From Tateyamaria omphalii (GTDB lineage: Bacteria; Pseudomonadota; Alphaproteobacteria; Rhodobacterales; Rhodobacteraceae), in contig NZ_JAHVHT010000001.1 of the NCBI RefSeq assembly GCF_019802125.1, forward strand, positions 1,612,001-1,676,000: DNA of 64,000 bases. Reading direction: 5' to 3'. The translations under genes and the position numbers were made by a program. A model generated the notes under the pieces. That model ran no database searches and was not told the origin of the DNA. It saw only the letters and a program-made list of their open reading frames with translations. Positions 53,627-63,375 of the stretch are shown piece by piece. Numbering within the stretch: the first letter of the stretch is position 1; every line of letters starts with the position of its first letter.

Positions 53627-54049
53627 ATGAAACTGACACGGCGCAACCTGCTGATTATCAGCTCCGCCGGGGTGGCTGCGACGGCCATGGGCTCCCTGCC
53701 CGCCTTCGCCTCGCTGACTGATGACGCGATCAACGAACTGACGGGCGGTGCAGCCCTGGGCGAAGGGGCCATCACCCTGACTGCCCCTGAAATTGCCGAG
53801 AACGGCAACACCGTCCCGATCGAGGTCGACGCACCCGGTGCGGTCGCCATCACGCTCTTTGCCGACGGCAACCCGGTGCCCAACGTGGCGACCTTCAAAT
53901 TTGGCCCGCTCAGCGCCTCGCGCAGCGCATCCACACGCATCCGCCTGGCCACAACCCAGAACGTCGTCGCCATCGCACAGATGGAAGACGGATCGTTTCA
54001 GAAGGCATCGGCCAACGTCAAAGTGACCATCGGCGGCTGCGGCGGCTGA
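53627..54049 (+). CDS. soxY: Sulfur carrier protein SoxY
   Basis: A 140-residue periplasmic protein with a twin-arginine signal (TRRNLLIISSAG). The C-terminal GGCGG presents C138, to which sulfur substrates are bound through all steps of the cycle. It works as a heterodimer with SoxZ, encoded 25 bases downstream. Complete and normal. Confidence 0.97.
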   Translation: MKLTRRNLLIISSAGVAATAMGSLPAFASLTDDAINELTGGAALGEGAITLTAPEIAENGNTVPIEVDAPGAVAITLFADGNPVPNVATFKFGPLSASRSASTRIRLATTQNVVAIAQMEDGSFQKASANVKVTIGGCGG

Positions 54050-54074
54050 TCCCAGAGATGCGAGGAGTACAAAC

Positions 54075-54404
54075 ATGGCATCCGGCGTAAAACCCCGCGT
54101 AAAAGTCCCCAAAACAGCCTCGGCTGGCGACACGATCACCATCAAGACCCTGATCAGCCACAAAATGGAAAGCGGTCAGCGCAAGGACGATGATGGCAAC
54201 GTCATCCCCCGCTCGATCATCAACCGCTTCACGGCTGACTTTAACGGCCAGAACGTCATCGACGTGACGCTCGAACCGGCGATCTCGACCAACCCGTATT
54301 TCCAGTTCGAAGCGGTCGTGCCGGAATCTGGTGAGTTCACCTTCACCTGGTACGACGATGACGGCGACGTCTACGACACATCGAAGAAGATCGAAGTCTC
54401 CTGA
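54075..54404 (+). CDS. soxZ: SoxY partner protein SoxZ
   Basis: A 109-residue immunoglobulin-like protein that binds SoxY and presents its carrier arm. Typical are VKVPKTASAGDTITIKTLIS, HKMESGQRKD and FTFTWYDDDGDVY. It has no signal peptide, as it is exported together with SoxY. Between soxY and soxA. Confidence 0.97.
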   Translation: MASGVKPRVKVPKTASAGDTITIKTLISHKMESGQRKDDDGNVIPRSIINRFTADFNGQNVIDVTLEPAISTNPYFQFEAVVPESGEFTFTWYDDDGDVYDTSKKIEVS

Positions 54405-54460
54405 TCAACAAGGGGACACGATCCAGCCAGGCCCGGACGGGTCAGCCAGGGAGGGATAAC

Positions 54461-55291
54461 ATGAACATGAAACCATGGATTGCAGTGGTGGTTGCAGGGC
54501 TTGCCAGCACCGCCGCAGCCCAAGACCAAAACAGCCTGAGCATCGAGGGTGAGGATATGGTGACCGAGGCTGCGGCCCCAGCCCATATGGAGAACCTCGA
54601 CACCATCTACTCCGGCTGGCGCTTCCGCTCGGGCGAAACGCAAGCGCTGGAAACCGATGATTTCGACAACCCGGCTTTTGTCTTTGTGGATCAGGGCATT
54701 GATCTGTTCGACAAGGTGGATGGTACCGAGGGCAAGGCCTGTTCGTCCTGCCACGAGAATGTCGAGGATTTCGCGGGCCTGCGCACGCAACTGCCCAAGG
54801 TTCAGGACGGTAAACTCGTCGCGATGGAAGATCTGGTAAACGGATGCCGGACTGAACGTATGGGTGCTGAGCCATGGAAATGGTCGGGCGGCCAGATGAC
54901 GGCCGTCACCGCCCTGATCGGTCTGCAATCGCGCGGGATGCCCATGGATGTTGCCATCGACGGTGACGCCGCCCCCTTCTGGGAGCAGGGCAAGGAGCTG
55001 TATTACACCCGCGTTGGTCAACTCGATATGTCCTGCTCGAACTGTCACGAGGACAATTACGGCATGATGATCCGAGCCGACCACCTGAGCCAGGGTCAGA
55101 TCAACGGCTTTCCGACCTACCGTCTGAAAAACGCCAAGCTGAACTCGATCCACGGGCGCTTCAAGGGCTGCATGAAGAACATCCGCGCCACCCCCTTTGC
55201 CGAGGGCGGCGACGAGTTCAAGGCGCTTGAGCTCTACCTCGCCTCGCGCGGCGAGGGTCTGTCGGTCGAAACACCGTCGGTGCGCAACTAA
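54461..55291 (+). CDS. soxA: Dihaem cytochrome c SoxA
   Basis: A 276-residue secreted cytochrome (signal peptide about 1-20). Haem sites are C94-S-S-C97-H98 and C192-S-N-C195-H196, so this is the dihaem form. C237 in FKGCMKN is the expected cysteine ligand that becomes a persulfide at the active site. SoxXA couples thiosulfate to SoxY. Followed by a terminator-like hairpin before soxB. Confidence 0.96.
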   Translation: MNMKPWIAVVVAGLASTAAAQDQNSLSIEGEDMVTEAAAPAHMENLDTIYSGWRFRSGETQALETDDFDNPAFVFVDQGIDLFDKVDGTEGKACSSCHENVEDFAGLRTQLPKVQDGKLVAMEDLVNGCRTERMGAEPWKWSGGQMTAVTALIGLQSRGMPMDVAIDGDAAPFWEQGKELYYTRVGQLDMSCSNCHEDNYGMMIRADHLSQGQINGFPTYRLKNAKLNSIHGRFKGCMKNIRATPFAEGGDEFKALELYLASRGEGLSVETPSVRN

Positions 55292-55297
55292 CCAATC

Positions 55298-55331
55298 AAA
55301 GGGCCTCGCGTTTTCCAGCGCGGGGCCTTTT
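55298..55331 (+). terminator. Terminator between soxA and soxB
   Basis: AAGGGCCTCGCG pairs with CGCGGGGCCTTT over about 12 bases, including two G-T wobbles, around an 8-base loop, and ends in TTTT. It should reduce transcription into soxB unless read through. Confidence 0.7.
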
Positions 55332-55382
55332 CTTCGCGTATAAATTCAAACATACGCATATGTATAAAGGGATAGATCACAG

Positions 55383-57083
55383 ATGATCTCGCGGCGTGAC
55401 TTTCTGCAAGTAGGTATGGCGGCTTCGGCCCTTCTGGGCACATCGGGTTTCGGCAATTGGGCGCGGCTGGCAGCGCAACAAAAGCTGACGCAGGACCAGC
55501 TTTTGCAGTTCGACACGTTCGGCAATGTGTCCCTTATCCACGTCACGGACATCCACGCGCAGCTCAAGCCCATCTATTTCCGCGAACCTTCGATCAACAT
55601 CGGCGTCGGCGGCAACAAGGGGGCCGTGCCCCATGTGACCGGTGCGGAATTCCGAAAACTCTACGGTATCGAAGACGGCAGCCCCAGCCACTACGCCCTG
55701 TCCTCCGGCGACTTCTCCGCCCTCGCCCAAGGCTATGGCCGCGTCGGCGGCATGGACCGCGTTGCCACAGTGATAAAAGCGATCCGCGCCGACCGTCCCA
55801 ACGCCATCCTGCTCGACGGCGGCGACACGTGGCACGGCTCCTACACCTGCCTCAAGACCCAAGGGCAGGACATGGTCAACGTCATGAACGCGCTCGAACC
55901 GGACGCCATGACCTTCCACTGGGAATTCACCCTCGGCTCCGACCGCGTGAACGAGTTGGTCGAAAACCTGCCCTTCGCAGCGCTCGGCCAGAACATCTTT
56001 GACGTCGAATGGGACGAACCGACCGAGCTTTTTCCGCCCTACAAGATGTTCGAACGCGGCGGCACCAAGATCGCCGTGATCGGACAGGCCTTTCCCTACA
56101 TGCCTATCGCCAACCCCGGTTGGATGTTCCCCGAGTACGCGTTCGGCATCCGGGACGAAAACATGCAGGCCATGGTGGACGAGGTCCGCGCCGCCGGTGC
56201 CGAATGCGTCGTCGTGCTCAGCCACAACGGCTTTGACGTGGACAAGAAGATGGCAACGGTCGTCAGCGGCATCGACGTGATCCTGTCGGGCCACACCCAT
56301 GACGCCCTGCCCGAACCCGTATTGTCAGGCGAAACACTGATCTTCCCTTCCGGCTCGAACGGGAAGTTTGTGACGCGCATTGACCTCGATATCCGCGACG
56401 GTCGGATGATGGGCTACCGGTCCAAACTGATCCCGATCTTCTCCGACGTCATCTCTCCCGATGCCGAGATGGCCGCGCTGATCGACGAGCAGCGCGCACC
56501 GTTCCAGGCCGACTTGTCGGAGGTGATCGGCCAGACCGACAGCCTTCTCTACCGTCGCGGAAACTTCAACGGCACGTGGGATGACCTAATCTGCGACGCG
56601 CTTCTGTCCGAACGGGACGCCGAGATCGCACTCTCGCCCGGCGTCCGCTGGGGGCCGTCCCTCATCCCAGGTCAGGACATCACGCGCGAAGACATCTTCA
56701 ACGTCACCTCCATGACCTATGGCAAGGCCTATCGCACGGAAATGACAGGTGAATTCCTGAAAATCGTGCTGGAGGATGTGGCCGACAACATCTTCAACCC
56801 CGACCCCTACTACCAACAGGGCGGCGACATGGTCCGTACCGGCGGGCTTGGCTACAGCATCGACGTCAGCCAGCCGCAGGGCAGCCGGATCAGCGACATG
56901 ACCCTACTCTCGACCGGCGAACCCATCGACCCGGCTCGCAACTACGTGGTCGCCGGCTGGGCCTCGGTCAACGAAGGCACCGAAGGGCCGCAGATCTGGG
57001 ACGTGGTCGAAGATCACATCGCCAAACTGGGCACCGTCACCGTCAAACCAGACAACAACAGCGTTACAGTCACAGGCGTTTAA
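55383..57083 (+). CDS. soxB: Sulfate thiol esterase SoxB
   Basis: A 566-residue periplasmic metallophosphatase-like hydrolase that releases sulfate from SoxY-bound intermediates. It starts with a twin-arginine signal (ISRRDFLQVG). The dimanganese site is shown by HVTDIHAQ (D56, H58), DGGDTWHGS, a QN motif and GHTHDA. A 5'-nucleotidase-like C-terminal domain completes it. An A/T-rich stretch with the repeat ACATA-CGCA-TATGT lies just upstream and may hold its own promoter. Confidence 0.97.
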   Translation: MISRRDFLQVGMAASALLGTSGFGNWARLAAQQKLTQDQLLQFDTFGNVSLIHVTDIHAQLKPIYFREPSINIGVGGNKGAVPHVTGAEFRKLYGIEDGSPSHYALSSGDFSALAQGYGRVGGMDRVATVIKAIRADRPNAILLDGGDTWHGSYTCLKTQGQDMVNVMNALEPDAMTFHWEFTLGSDRVNELVENLPFAALGQNIFDVEWDEPTELFPPYKMFERGGTKIAVIGQAFPYMPIANPGWMFPEYAFGIRDENMQAMVDEVRAAGAECVVVLSHNGFDVDKKMATVVSGIDVILSGHTHDALPEPVLSGETLIFPSGSNGKFVTRIDLDIRDGRMMGYRSKLIPIFSDVISPDAEMAALIDEQRAPFQADLSEVIGQTDSLLYRRGNFNGTWDDLICDALLSERDAEIALSPGVRWGPSLIPGQDITREDIFNVTSMTYGKAYRTEMTGEFLKIVLEDVADNIFNPDPYYQQGGDMVRTGGLGYSIDVSQPQGSRISDMTLLSTGEPIDPARNYVVAGWASVNEGTEGPQIWDVVEDHIAKLGTVTVKPDNNSVTVTGV

Positions 57084-57100
57084 CCAAGGGATTCAACACC

Positions 57101-58363
57101 ATGGATGACACATTTAAACCTTCCCGTCGGGCTTTCCTGCGTGGCAGTGCCGCGGTTGCCGCAGGCACAGTGGCCGGTGCGGCCACCGCAAACAGCCCCG
57201 ACCCGCTGATCACCGAACTCCAGGACTGGGCGAGCTACACTGGCGTCGGCGTCGATGAGACACCTTACGGCATGCCGATCAGCTTCGAAAGCCACGTGGT
57301 CCGTCGCAACGTCGAATGGCTGACCGCCTCCCCCATTTCGTCCATCAACTTCACGCCGATCCACGCGCTCGACGGCACGATCACACCGCAGGGCTGCGCG
57401 TTCGAACGGCACCACTCGGGCGCGATTGAGCTGTCGAAACCCGACTACCGCCTGATGATCAACGGCCTTGTCGATCAGCCCTTGGTCTTCACCTATGACG
57501 ACCTGATGCGCTTCCCGCGCGAAAACCACGTCTATTTCTGCGAATGCGCCGCCAACACCGGCATGGAATGGGCAGGCGCGCAGCTGAACGGCGTGCAGTT
57601 CACTCACGGCATGATCCACAACATGGAATATACCGGCGTACCCCTGCGGACCCTGCTGCAGGAAGCGGGCGCAGACATCAGCCCCGACAAGTGGGTCTAT
57701 GTGGAGGGCGCCGACGCCTCCTCCAACGGTCGTTCGATCCCCATGGAAAAAGCCCTCGATGACGTGCTGGTCGCCTTCAAGGCCAATGGCGAGGCGCTGC
57801 GGATGGAACATGGCTATCCCGTCCGCCTCGTCGTGCCGGGATGGGAAGGTAACATGTGGGTCAAGTGGCTGCGCCGCATCGAAGTGACCGACATGGCCGT
57901 CGAAAGCCGCGAGGAAACCTCGAAATACACCGACGTTCTGGAGGACGGCACCGCCCGCAAATGGACGTGGGAGATGGACGCCAAATCCGTCATCACCTCC
58001 CCCAGCCCGCAAATGCCGATCACCCACGGCAAGGGGCCGCTCGTTATCTCGGGCCTTGCATGGTCCGGCCATGGCAAGATCACGCGCGTCGACGTGTCCA
58101 AGGATGGCGGCATCACCTGGGAAACCGCCCGTCTGGGTAAGCAGGGCGACACCAAGGCCCTTACCCGCTTCTATCTGGACATGGATTGGGACGGCGCGCC
58201 GATGCTGCTGCAATCCCGTGCCATGGACGACACCGGATATGTCCAGCCGACCAAGGCGCAACTGCGCGAAAAACGGGGCGAGAACTCCGTCTACCACAAC
58301 AACTGTATCCAGACCTGGTACGTGAACGCAGAAGGGATCGCCGAGAATGTCGAAGTCTCCTAA
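57101..58363 (+). CDS. soxC: Sulfite dehydrogenase-like molybdoprotein SoxC
   Basis: A 420-residue molybdenum-cofactor subunit of the SoxCD sulfur dehydrogenase, which oxidises the sulfane sulfur held on SoxY. A twin-arginine signal (PSRRAFLRGSAA) begins it. The oxidoreductase Moco domain (about 85-270) has the cofactor cysteine in YFCECAANTG (C149, the alternative being C147), and a dimerisation domain follows. It overlaps soxD by 17 bases. Its presence implies complete thiosulfate oxidation to sulfate. Confidence 0.96.
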   Translation: MDDTFKPSRRAFLRGSAAVAAGTVAGAATANSPDPLITELQDWASYTGVGVDETPYGMPISFESHVVRRNVEWLTASPISSINFTPIHALDGTITPQGCAFERHHSGAIELSKPDYRLMINGLVDQPLVFTYDDLMRFPRENHVYFCECAANTGMEWAGAQLNGVQFTHGMIHNMEYTGVPLRTLLQEAGADISPDKWVYVEGADASSNGRSIPMEKALDDVLVAFKANGEALRMEHGYPVRLVVPGWEGNMWVKWLRRIEVTDMAVESREETSKYTDVLEDGTARKWTWEMDAKSVITSPSPQMPITHGKGPLVISGLAWSGHGKITRVDVSKDGGITWETARLGKQGDTKALTRFYLDMDWDGAPMLLQSRAMDDTGYVQPTKAQLREKRGENSVYHNNCIQTWYVNAEGIAENVEVS

Positions 58364-59657
58364 CCTCCTCCTTCCCGCGCTCGGGGGCACGGCACTGGTA
58401 CTGGGCGTCGCCTTCGGCGTGATGAACCGCGACTACGCTGCCGACAAGATCGACACGCTGGAAACGCGGGTCGAACAGGTGAACGCACAAGCAAGTGCTG
58501 CCGCGGACAAGGCCAAAGCCGAAGCCACCCGCGCAGCCGAACTGGAAGCCAAAGTGGCCGAGATTCAAGCCAACGCGCAGGCGCAACTGCTGAACGCCAG
58601 TGCCACGCAACCCGCACCAAAGACCGACGGGCGCCTGGGCCTTGGTCGTGCGGCCTTGCCGGAAGAAATCGCCGCCTGGGACGTCGATGTCCTGCCCGAC
58701 GGGCGCGGCCTGCCCGAAGGCAGCGGCGATGTCTGGACGGGCGAAGAGGTCTATGTCGAAAACTGCGCCTCCTGTCACGGCGACTTTGCCGAAGGGGTCG
58801 ACAACTGGCCCGTCCTCGCGGGCGGCTTTGACACGCTGGGCGACAAGGATCCGGTCAAGACGGTGGGCAGCTATTGGCCGTACCTCTCGACGGTCTGGGA
58901 CTACGTCCACCGCTCCATGCCCTTCGGCGCGGCGGGCACGCTGACCCCAGACGACACCTACGCCATCGTCGCCTACATCCTCTACTCCAACGACCTTGTG
59001 GACGATGATTTCGTCCTCAGCCGCGACACGTTCCTCAATGTGCCCATGCACAACGCCGACGGCTTCATCGTGGATGATCGGGCCGAACAGGAATACGCCG
59101 AATGGCGGACGGAACCCTGCATGGAGAACTGCAAGGAAGAGGTTGCAGTCACCATGCGTTCCGTCTTCCTCGTCGAAACCCCGCCCGAGGGGGGATCGAA
59201 CTCGGTCATGAACCACGCGCGAACGGTCGATGACCTGCCCACCTTCTCGGCCGCCGGCCCGTCCTTCATCCCCGAGGCGGCACCGCAACCTGCTACCCCT
59301 GCCCCAACCGTGACGAAGGCAGCCGTCAGCGATGGCGACGCGCTGCTGGAACAAGGTAAAAAGGTCTTCCGCAAATGCTCCGCCTGCCACGCGGTCGGTG
59401 ACGGAGCCAAGCACAAGTCCGGCCCCCAACTCAACGGGGTCATGGGCCGCGCCATGGGATCGGCGAATGGGTTCAAGTATTCCGACGTCTTCCAGGAGGC
59501 CAACGCCGAAGGGCGCACTTGGACGGCCGAAGAACTCGCCGCCTTCCTCGCCAAGCCCAAGGCCTACATGAAAGGCACGAAAATGGCCTTTGCCGGTCTG
59601 AAAAAGGAAGAAGACCTGACCGCCATCACCGCCTATCTCGAAAGCTTCACCGAGTGA
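58347..59657 (+). CDS. soxD: Dihaem cytochrome c SoxD with N-terminal anchor-like helix
   Basis: 436 residues. Haem sites are C140-A-S-C143-H144 and C344-S-A-C347-H348, in two cytochrome domains joined by a long Pro/Ala linker. The N-terminus has one hydrophobic helix (about 7-26, no clear cleavage site) followed by an Ala/Lys/Glu-rich coiled coil (about 33-80), so it may stay membrane-attached. It takes electrons from SoxC. It overlaps soxC by 17 bases and soxE by 4. Confidence 0.95.
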   Translation: MSKSPNLLLPALGGTALVLGVAFGVMNRDYAADKIDTLETRVEQVNAQASAAADKAKAEATRAAELEAKVAEIQANAQAQLLNASATQPAPKTDGRLGLGRAALPEEIAAWDVDVLPDGRGLPEGSGDVWTGEEVYVENCASCHGDFAEGVDNWPVLAGGFDTLGDKDPVKTVGSYWPYLSTVWDYVHRSMPFGAAGTLTPDDTYAIVAYILYSNDLVDDDFVLSRDTFLNVPMHNADGFIVDDRAEQEYAEWRTEPCMENCKEEVAVTMRSVFLVETPPEGGSNSVMNHARTVDDLPTFSAAGPSFIPEAAPQPATPAPTVTKAAVSDGDALLEQGKKVFRKCSACHAVGDGAKHKSGPQLNGVMGRAMGSANGFKYSDVFQEANAEGRTWTAEELAAFLAKPKAYMKGTKMAFAGLKKEEDLTAITAYLESFTE

Positions 59658-60352
59658 GGACACTGGCCGCATATGTGGCGGCGGCGGCCTTCGCCGCATT
59701 GCCCGCGCTCGCAGACCCCGGCGACGTCGAAAAAGGCGAAAAGCTCTTCCAGCAATGTAAGGGCTGTCACCAGATCGGCGCAGGGGCCACGAACCGCAGC
59801 GGCCCGCATCTCAACGGCCTGTTTGGACGCAAGGCGGCAGGCCTCGACGGCTTCCGCTACTCCAAAAGCTTCCAGCGCGCAGGCGCAGGCGGCCTCGAAT
59901 GGCATGCTGAAACCCTCGACACCTTCCTCGAAAACCCGCGCGCCATGACCAGCGGCACGCGGATGAGCTACCCGGGCCTCAAAAGCGCCGAGGACCGCAC
60001 ACACCTCATCGCCTTCCTGCGCCAATACTCCGACGACCCCGCCAACATCCCCGAGGCTGACCCGACTGCACAAGGCATCGACCACGACCTAGACCCGGCG
60101 ATCCTCGCCCTCGTGGGCGACCCGGAATACGGCGCGTATCTGAGCGGCGAATGCACCACATGCCACCAGGCGGCAGGCAGCGATGACGGCATCCCGTCCA
60201 TCACGCTCTGGCCCGAGGATCAGTTCGTCGTCGCCATGCACGCCTACAAGACGAAAAAGCGCAACCACCCGGTCATGCAGATGATCGCCGGGCGGCTGGG
60301 CGATGAAGAGATCGCGGCACTGGCCGCGTATTTCAAAGACCTCGAAAACTGA
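59654..60352 (+). CDS. soxE: Dihaem cytochrome c SoxE
   Basis: A 232-residue secreted dihaem cytochrome. The start GTG 59654 overlaps the soxD stop (GTGA) and gives a signal peptide (about 1-20, ending ALPALA). Haem sites are C35-K-G-C38-H39 and C167-T-T-C170-H171. With SoxF it would form a flavocytochrome c. soxF follows 24 bases later. Relatives act in sulfide oxidation or in reactivating the Sox enzymes. Confidence 0.92.
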   Translation: MRTLAAYVAAAAFAALPALADPGDVEKGEKLFQQCKGCHQIGAGATNRSGPHLNGLFGRKAAGLDGFRYSKSFQRAGAGGLEWHAETLDTFLENPRAMTSGTRMSYPGLKSAEDRTHLIAFLRQYSDDPANIPEADPTAQGIDHDLDPAILALVGDPEYGAYLSGECTTCHQAAGSDDGIPSITLWPEDQFVVAMHAYKTKKRNHPVMQMIAGRLGDEEIAALAAYFKDLEN

Positions 60353-60376
60353 GGCGACACTAGGGAGGAGACTAAA

Positions 60377-61645
60377 ATGACATTGAACAGAAGGACATTC
60401 TTGGGAACATCCGCCGTTGCGGCAGCGACCCTCGCAGCCCCCATGGTCCGCGCGCAGGGCAAACCGCGTGTCGTTGTGATCGGCGGCGGCGCAGGCGGGG
60501 CCACAGCGGCGCGCTACATCGCCAAGGACAGCAAGGGCGACATCGACGTCACGCTGATTGAGCCCACGCGCACCTACTACACCTGCTTTTTCTCGAACCT
60601 CTATCTCGGCGGGTTCAAGACGATTGACGAAATCGGGCACAGCTACGGTGGCCTTGCCGCCAATGGCGTGAACGTCGTGCACGATTGGGCCGTAGGCGTG
60701 GACCGCGACACCAAGATGGTGACACTGGCGGGCGGCGGCACCCTGAAATACGACAAGCTGATCCTCAGCCCCGGCATCGACTTTGTCGACATGGCCGTCC
60801 CCGGCTGGGACATCTCGGCGCAAAACGCTATGCCCCACGCCTACAAGGCAGGCTCACAAACCGAACTGCTGAAGGCACAGCTCAAGGCGATGCCCGAAGG
60901 CGGCACGTTCGCCATGGTCGCCCCACCCAACCCCTACCGCTGCCCCCCCGGACCGTACGAGCGCGTCTCGATGGTGGCCCACTACCTCAAGGTTAACAAC
61001 CCGACCGCCAAGATCATCGTGGCCGACCCCAAGCCCAAATTCTCCAAAATGGCGCTCTTCCAGGAAGGCTGGAACAACCACTACGAGGGCATGGTCGACT
61101 GGATCGGAGAAGACTTCGGCGGCGGCAGTGTCTCCGTCGATCCCGTAGCGATGACGGTCACCATCGACGGGGAAGAGACCAAGGTAGACGTGGCCAACGT
61201 CATCCCCGCCATGAAAGCGGGCCGCATCGCGGACATCGCGGGCGTGACGGACGGCAACTGGGCCCCGGTCAACGCCGCCGACATGTCATCGAAGATGGAC
61301 CCGGATGTCTACGTGCTAGGCGACGCCAGCCAACAGGGCGACATGCCGAAATCCGGCTTCTCGGCCAACAGCCAGGCCAAGGTCTGCGCCAACGCGGTGC
61401 GCGGCGCGCTGACCGGGTCCAAGGTGTTCCCCGCCAAGTTCTCCAACACCTGCTGGTCGCTGATCGAGACCAATGACGGGGTCAAGGTGGGCGCCACTTA
61501 CGAGGCGACGGACGAAAAGATCGCCAAGGTCGACGGGTTCATCTCGCAAACCGGCGAAAGCGCGGATGTACGCAAAGCCACCTACGAGGAATCCGAAGGC
61601 TGGTACGCGGGCATCACTGCCGACATGTTCGGCGCAAAAGCCTGA
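60377..61645 (+). CDS. soxF: Flavocytochrome c flavoprotein subunit SoxF
   Basis: A 422-residue FAD protein with a twin-arginine signal (LNRRTFLGTSAV). The dinucleotide motif is VIGGGAGGATAA (about 35-46). C70 (YYTCFFSN) matches the cysteine that binds FAD covalently in sulfide dehydrogenase; C189 (YRCPPGPYER) and C359 (NTCWSLI) match its redox disulfide. It probably has sulfide dehydrogenase activity and aids Sox function. GGGAGGAGA precedes the ATG. Confidence 0.95.
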   Translation: MTLNRRTFLGTSAVAAATLAAPMVRAQGKPRVVVIGGGAGGATAARYIAKDSKGDIDVTLIEPTRTYYTCFFSNLYLGGFKTIDEIGHSYGGLAANGVNVVHDWAVGVDRDTKMVTLAGGGTLKYDKLILSPGIDFVDMAVPGWDISAQNAMPHAYKAGSQTELLKAQLKAMPEGGTFAMVAPPNPYRCPPGPYERVSMVAHYLKVNNPTAKIIVADPKPKFSKMALFQEGWNNHYEGMVDWIGEDFGGGSVSVDPVAMTVTIDGEETKVDVANVIPAMKAGRIADIAGVTDGNWAPVNAADMSSKMDPDVYVLGDASQQGDMPKSGFSANSQAKVCANAVRGALTGSKVFPAKFSNTCWSLIETNDGVKVGATYEATDEKIAKVDGFISQTGESADVRKATYEESEGWYAGITADMFGAKA

Positions 61646-61724
61646 GAATACCGCGGTGCATTGACACATCTCAGTGCCCCGCCGGACCCAGCATGCAACA
61701 CTGCGGCACTGTCAGGAGGATAAG

Positions 61725-62156
61725 ATGAAACAGACCATTCTTGCCATCTCGCTCGGCCTTGCCGGTGCCGCAGCCCACGCCGAAGACCCCATTGTCGTCC
61801 CCTTCGACGGCAGCTTTGACGACGCCACCTTTGCCGTCGAAAGCGCCATCGTCGATCGCGGGCTGGTCATCGACTACGTCAGCCATGTGGGCGACATGCT
61901 GAACCGGACAGGCACGGATGTGGGCAGCGACACGAAACTCTTCGACGCCGCTGACATCTTCATTTTCTGCTCCGCCGTCATCTCCCGCGAGGTGATGGAG
62001 GCCGACCCGATGAACATCGCACACTGCCCCTATGGCATCTTCGTGGCCGAACGCGAGGGCGCGGTGATGGTCGGCTATCGCGACTACCCCGAAGGAGAGA
62101 TGGCCAAGGTCGAAGACCTGCTTCAAAGCATCGTCGCCGAGGCCGTCGAAAACTGA
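61725..62156 (+). CDS. Periplasmic DUF302-family protein
   Basis: A 143-residue secreted protein (signal peptide [19 protein letters not shown]). The DUF302 fold is recognised by [20 protein letters not shown] and the strand-rich end with [19 protein letters not shown]. The function is unknown; many DUF302 genes accompany sulfur or copper genes. AGGAGGA precedes the ATG. It follows soxF by 79 bases and overlaps hemA (TGATG), so it links the sox run to haem synthesis. Confidence 0.87.
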   Translation: MKQTILAISLGLAGAAAHAEDPIVVPFDGSFDDATFAVESAIVDRGLVIDYVSHVGDMLNRTGTDVGSDTKLFDAADIFIFCSAVISREVMEADPMNIAHCPYGIFVAEREGAVMVGYRDYPEGEMAKVEDLLQSIVAEAVEN

Positions 62157-63373
62157 TGAATTACCAAGACTTCTTCCGGTCCGCGCTGGACCAATTGCGC
62201 GATGATGGGAACTACCGCGAATTTGCCGAGCTTGAACGCCATCGCGGCGCCTTCCCCGCCGCCATCTGCCACAACGGACCGGGCGAGGTCACCATCTGGT
62301 GCTCAAACGACTACCTTGGCATGGGCCAGCATCCCGACGTGCTGGCGGCCATGCACAACGCCCTCGACCGCACGGGAGCGGGCGCGGGCGGGACGCGCAA
62401 CATCTCCGGCACGACCCACGACCACGTGCAGCTTGAGGCGGAACTCGCCGACCTGCATGGAAAAGAAGCCGCGCTTCTCTTCACATCCGGCTACGTGTCG
62501 AACTGGGCCACACTCCGCACGCTCGGCGCCCGCATCCCCGGCCTGACGATCCTGTCCGATGCGCTCAACCACGCCTCGATGATCGAAGGCATCCGCCATT
62601 CGAAGGCCGCGCGGCGGATCTGGAAACACAACGACCTCGCCGACCTCGAAGCCAAACTCGCCGCCCTGCCGCTGAACGCACCCAAACTGATCGCGTTCGA
62701 ATCCGTCTACTCCATGGACGGCGACATCGCCCCGATTGCCGAGATCTGCGATCTCGCCGACCGCTACAATGCGATGACCTATCTCGACGAAGTGCACGCG
62801 GTCGGCCTTTACGGCCCGCGCGGCGGTGGCATCGCGGAACGCGACGGGCTGATGGACCGGCTGACGGTGATCGAAGGGACGCTGGGCAAAGCCTTCGGCG
62901 TCATGGGCGGCTACATCGCCGCAAGCGCCGAACTCTGCGACTTCATCCGCTCTTTCGCGTCCGGCTTCATCTTCACCACCGCCCTGCCCCCAGCCGTTGC
63001 TGCAGGCGCAACCGCAGCCGTCCGACACCTGAAATCCAGCACCACCGAACGCACCGCCCATCAGGCCCGCGTGGCAGAGGTGCGCGCGCGGCTCGACGCC
63101 ATCGGCCTGCCGCACATAGACAACCCAAGCCACATCATCCCGGTGATGGTGGGCGACCCGGTGAAGTGCAAATTCATCTCGGACACGCTGCTGCGCGACC
63201 ACGGCATCTACATCCAGCCGATCAACTACCCGACAGTGCCCAAAGGCACCGAACGGCTGCGCATCACACCGTCGCCCGTGCACTCGGCAGCAGACGTCGA
63301 CACCCTCGTCTCGGCACTGGAAACACTCTGGACCCAATGCCAACTCGCGCGCAGGCCCATCGCGGCCCAATAG
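62156..63373 (+). CDS. hemA: 5-aminolevulinate synthase
   Basis: A 405-residue pyridoxal-phosphate enzyme that makes 5-aminolevulinate from glycine and succinyl-CoA, the first step of haem synthesis in alphaproteobacteria. The PLP lysine is K245 ([13 protein letters not shown]). [20 protein letters not shown] and [11 protein letters not shown] are typical. It overlaps the DUF302 stop by one base and so is probably expressed with the sox genes. Rhodobacteraceae often carry two synthases; this may be the second (HemT-like), specialised copy. Confidence 0.96.
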   Translation: MNYQDFFRSALDQLRDDGNYREFAELERHRGAFPAAICHNGPGEVTIWCSNDYLGMGQHPDVLAAMHNALDRTGAGAGGTRNISGTTHDHVQLEAELADLHGKEAALLFTSGYVSNWATLRTLGARIPGLTILSDALNHASMIEGIRHSKAARRIWKHNDLADLEAKLAALPLNAPKLIAFESVYSMDGDIAPIAEICDLADRYNAMTYLDEVHAVGLYGPRGGGIAERDGLMDRLTVIEGTLGKAFGVMGGYIAASAELCDFIRSFASGFIFTTALPPAVAAGATAAVRHLKSSTTERTAHQARVAEVRARLDAIGLPHIDNPSHIIPVMVGDPVKCKFISDTLLRDHGIYIQPINYPTVPKGTERLRITPSPVHSAADVDTLVSALETLWTQCQLARRPIAAQ

Positions 63374-63375
63374 GC

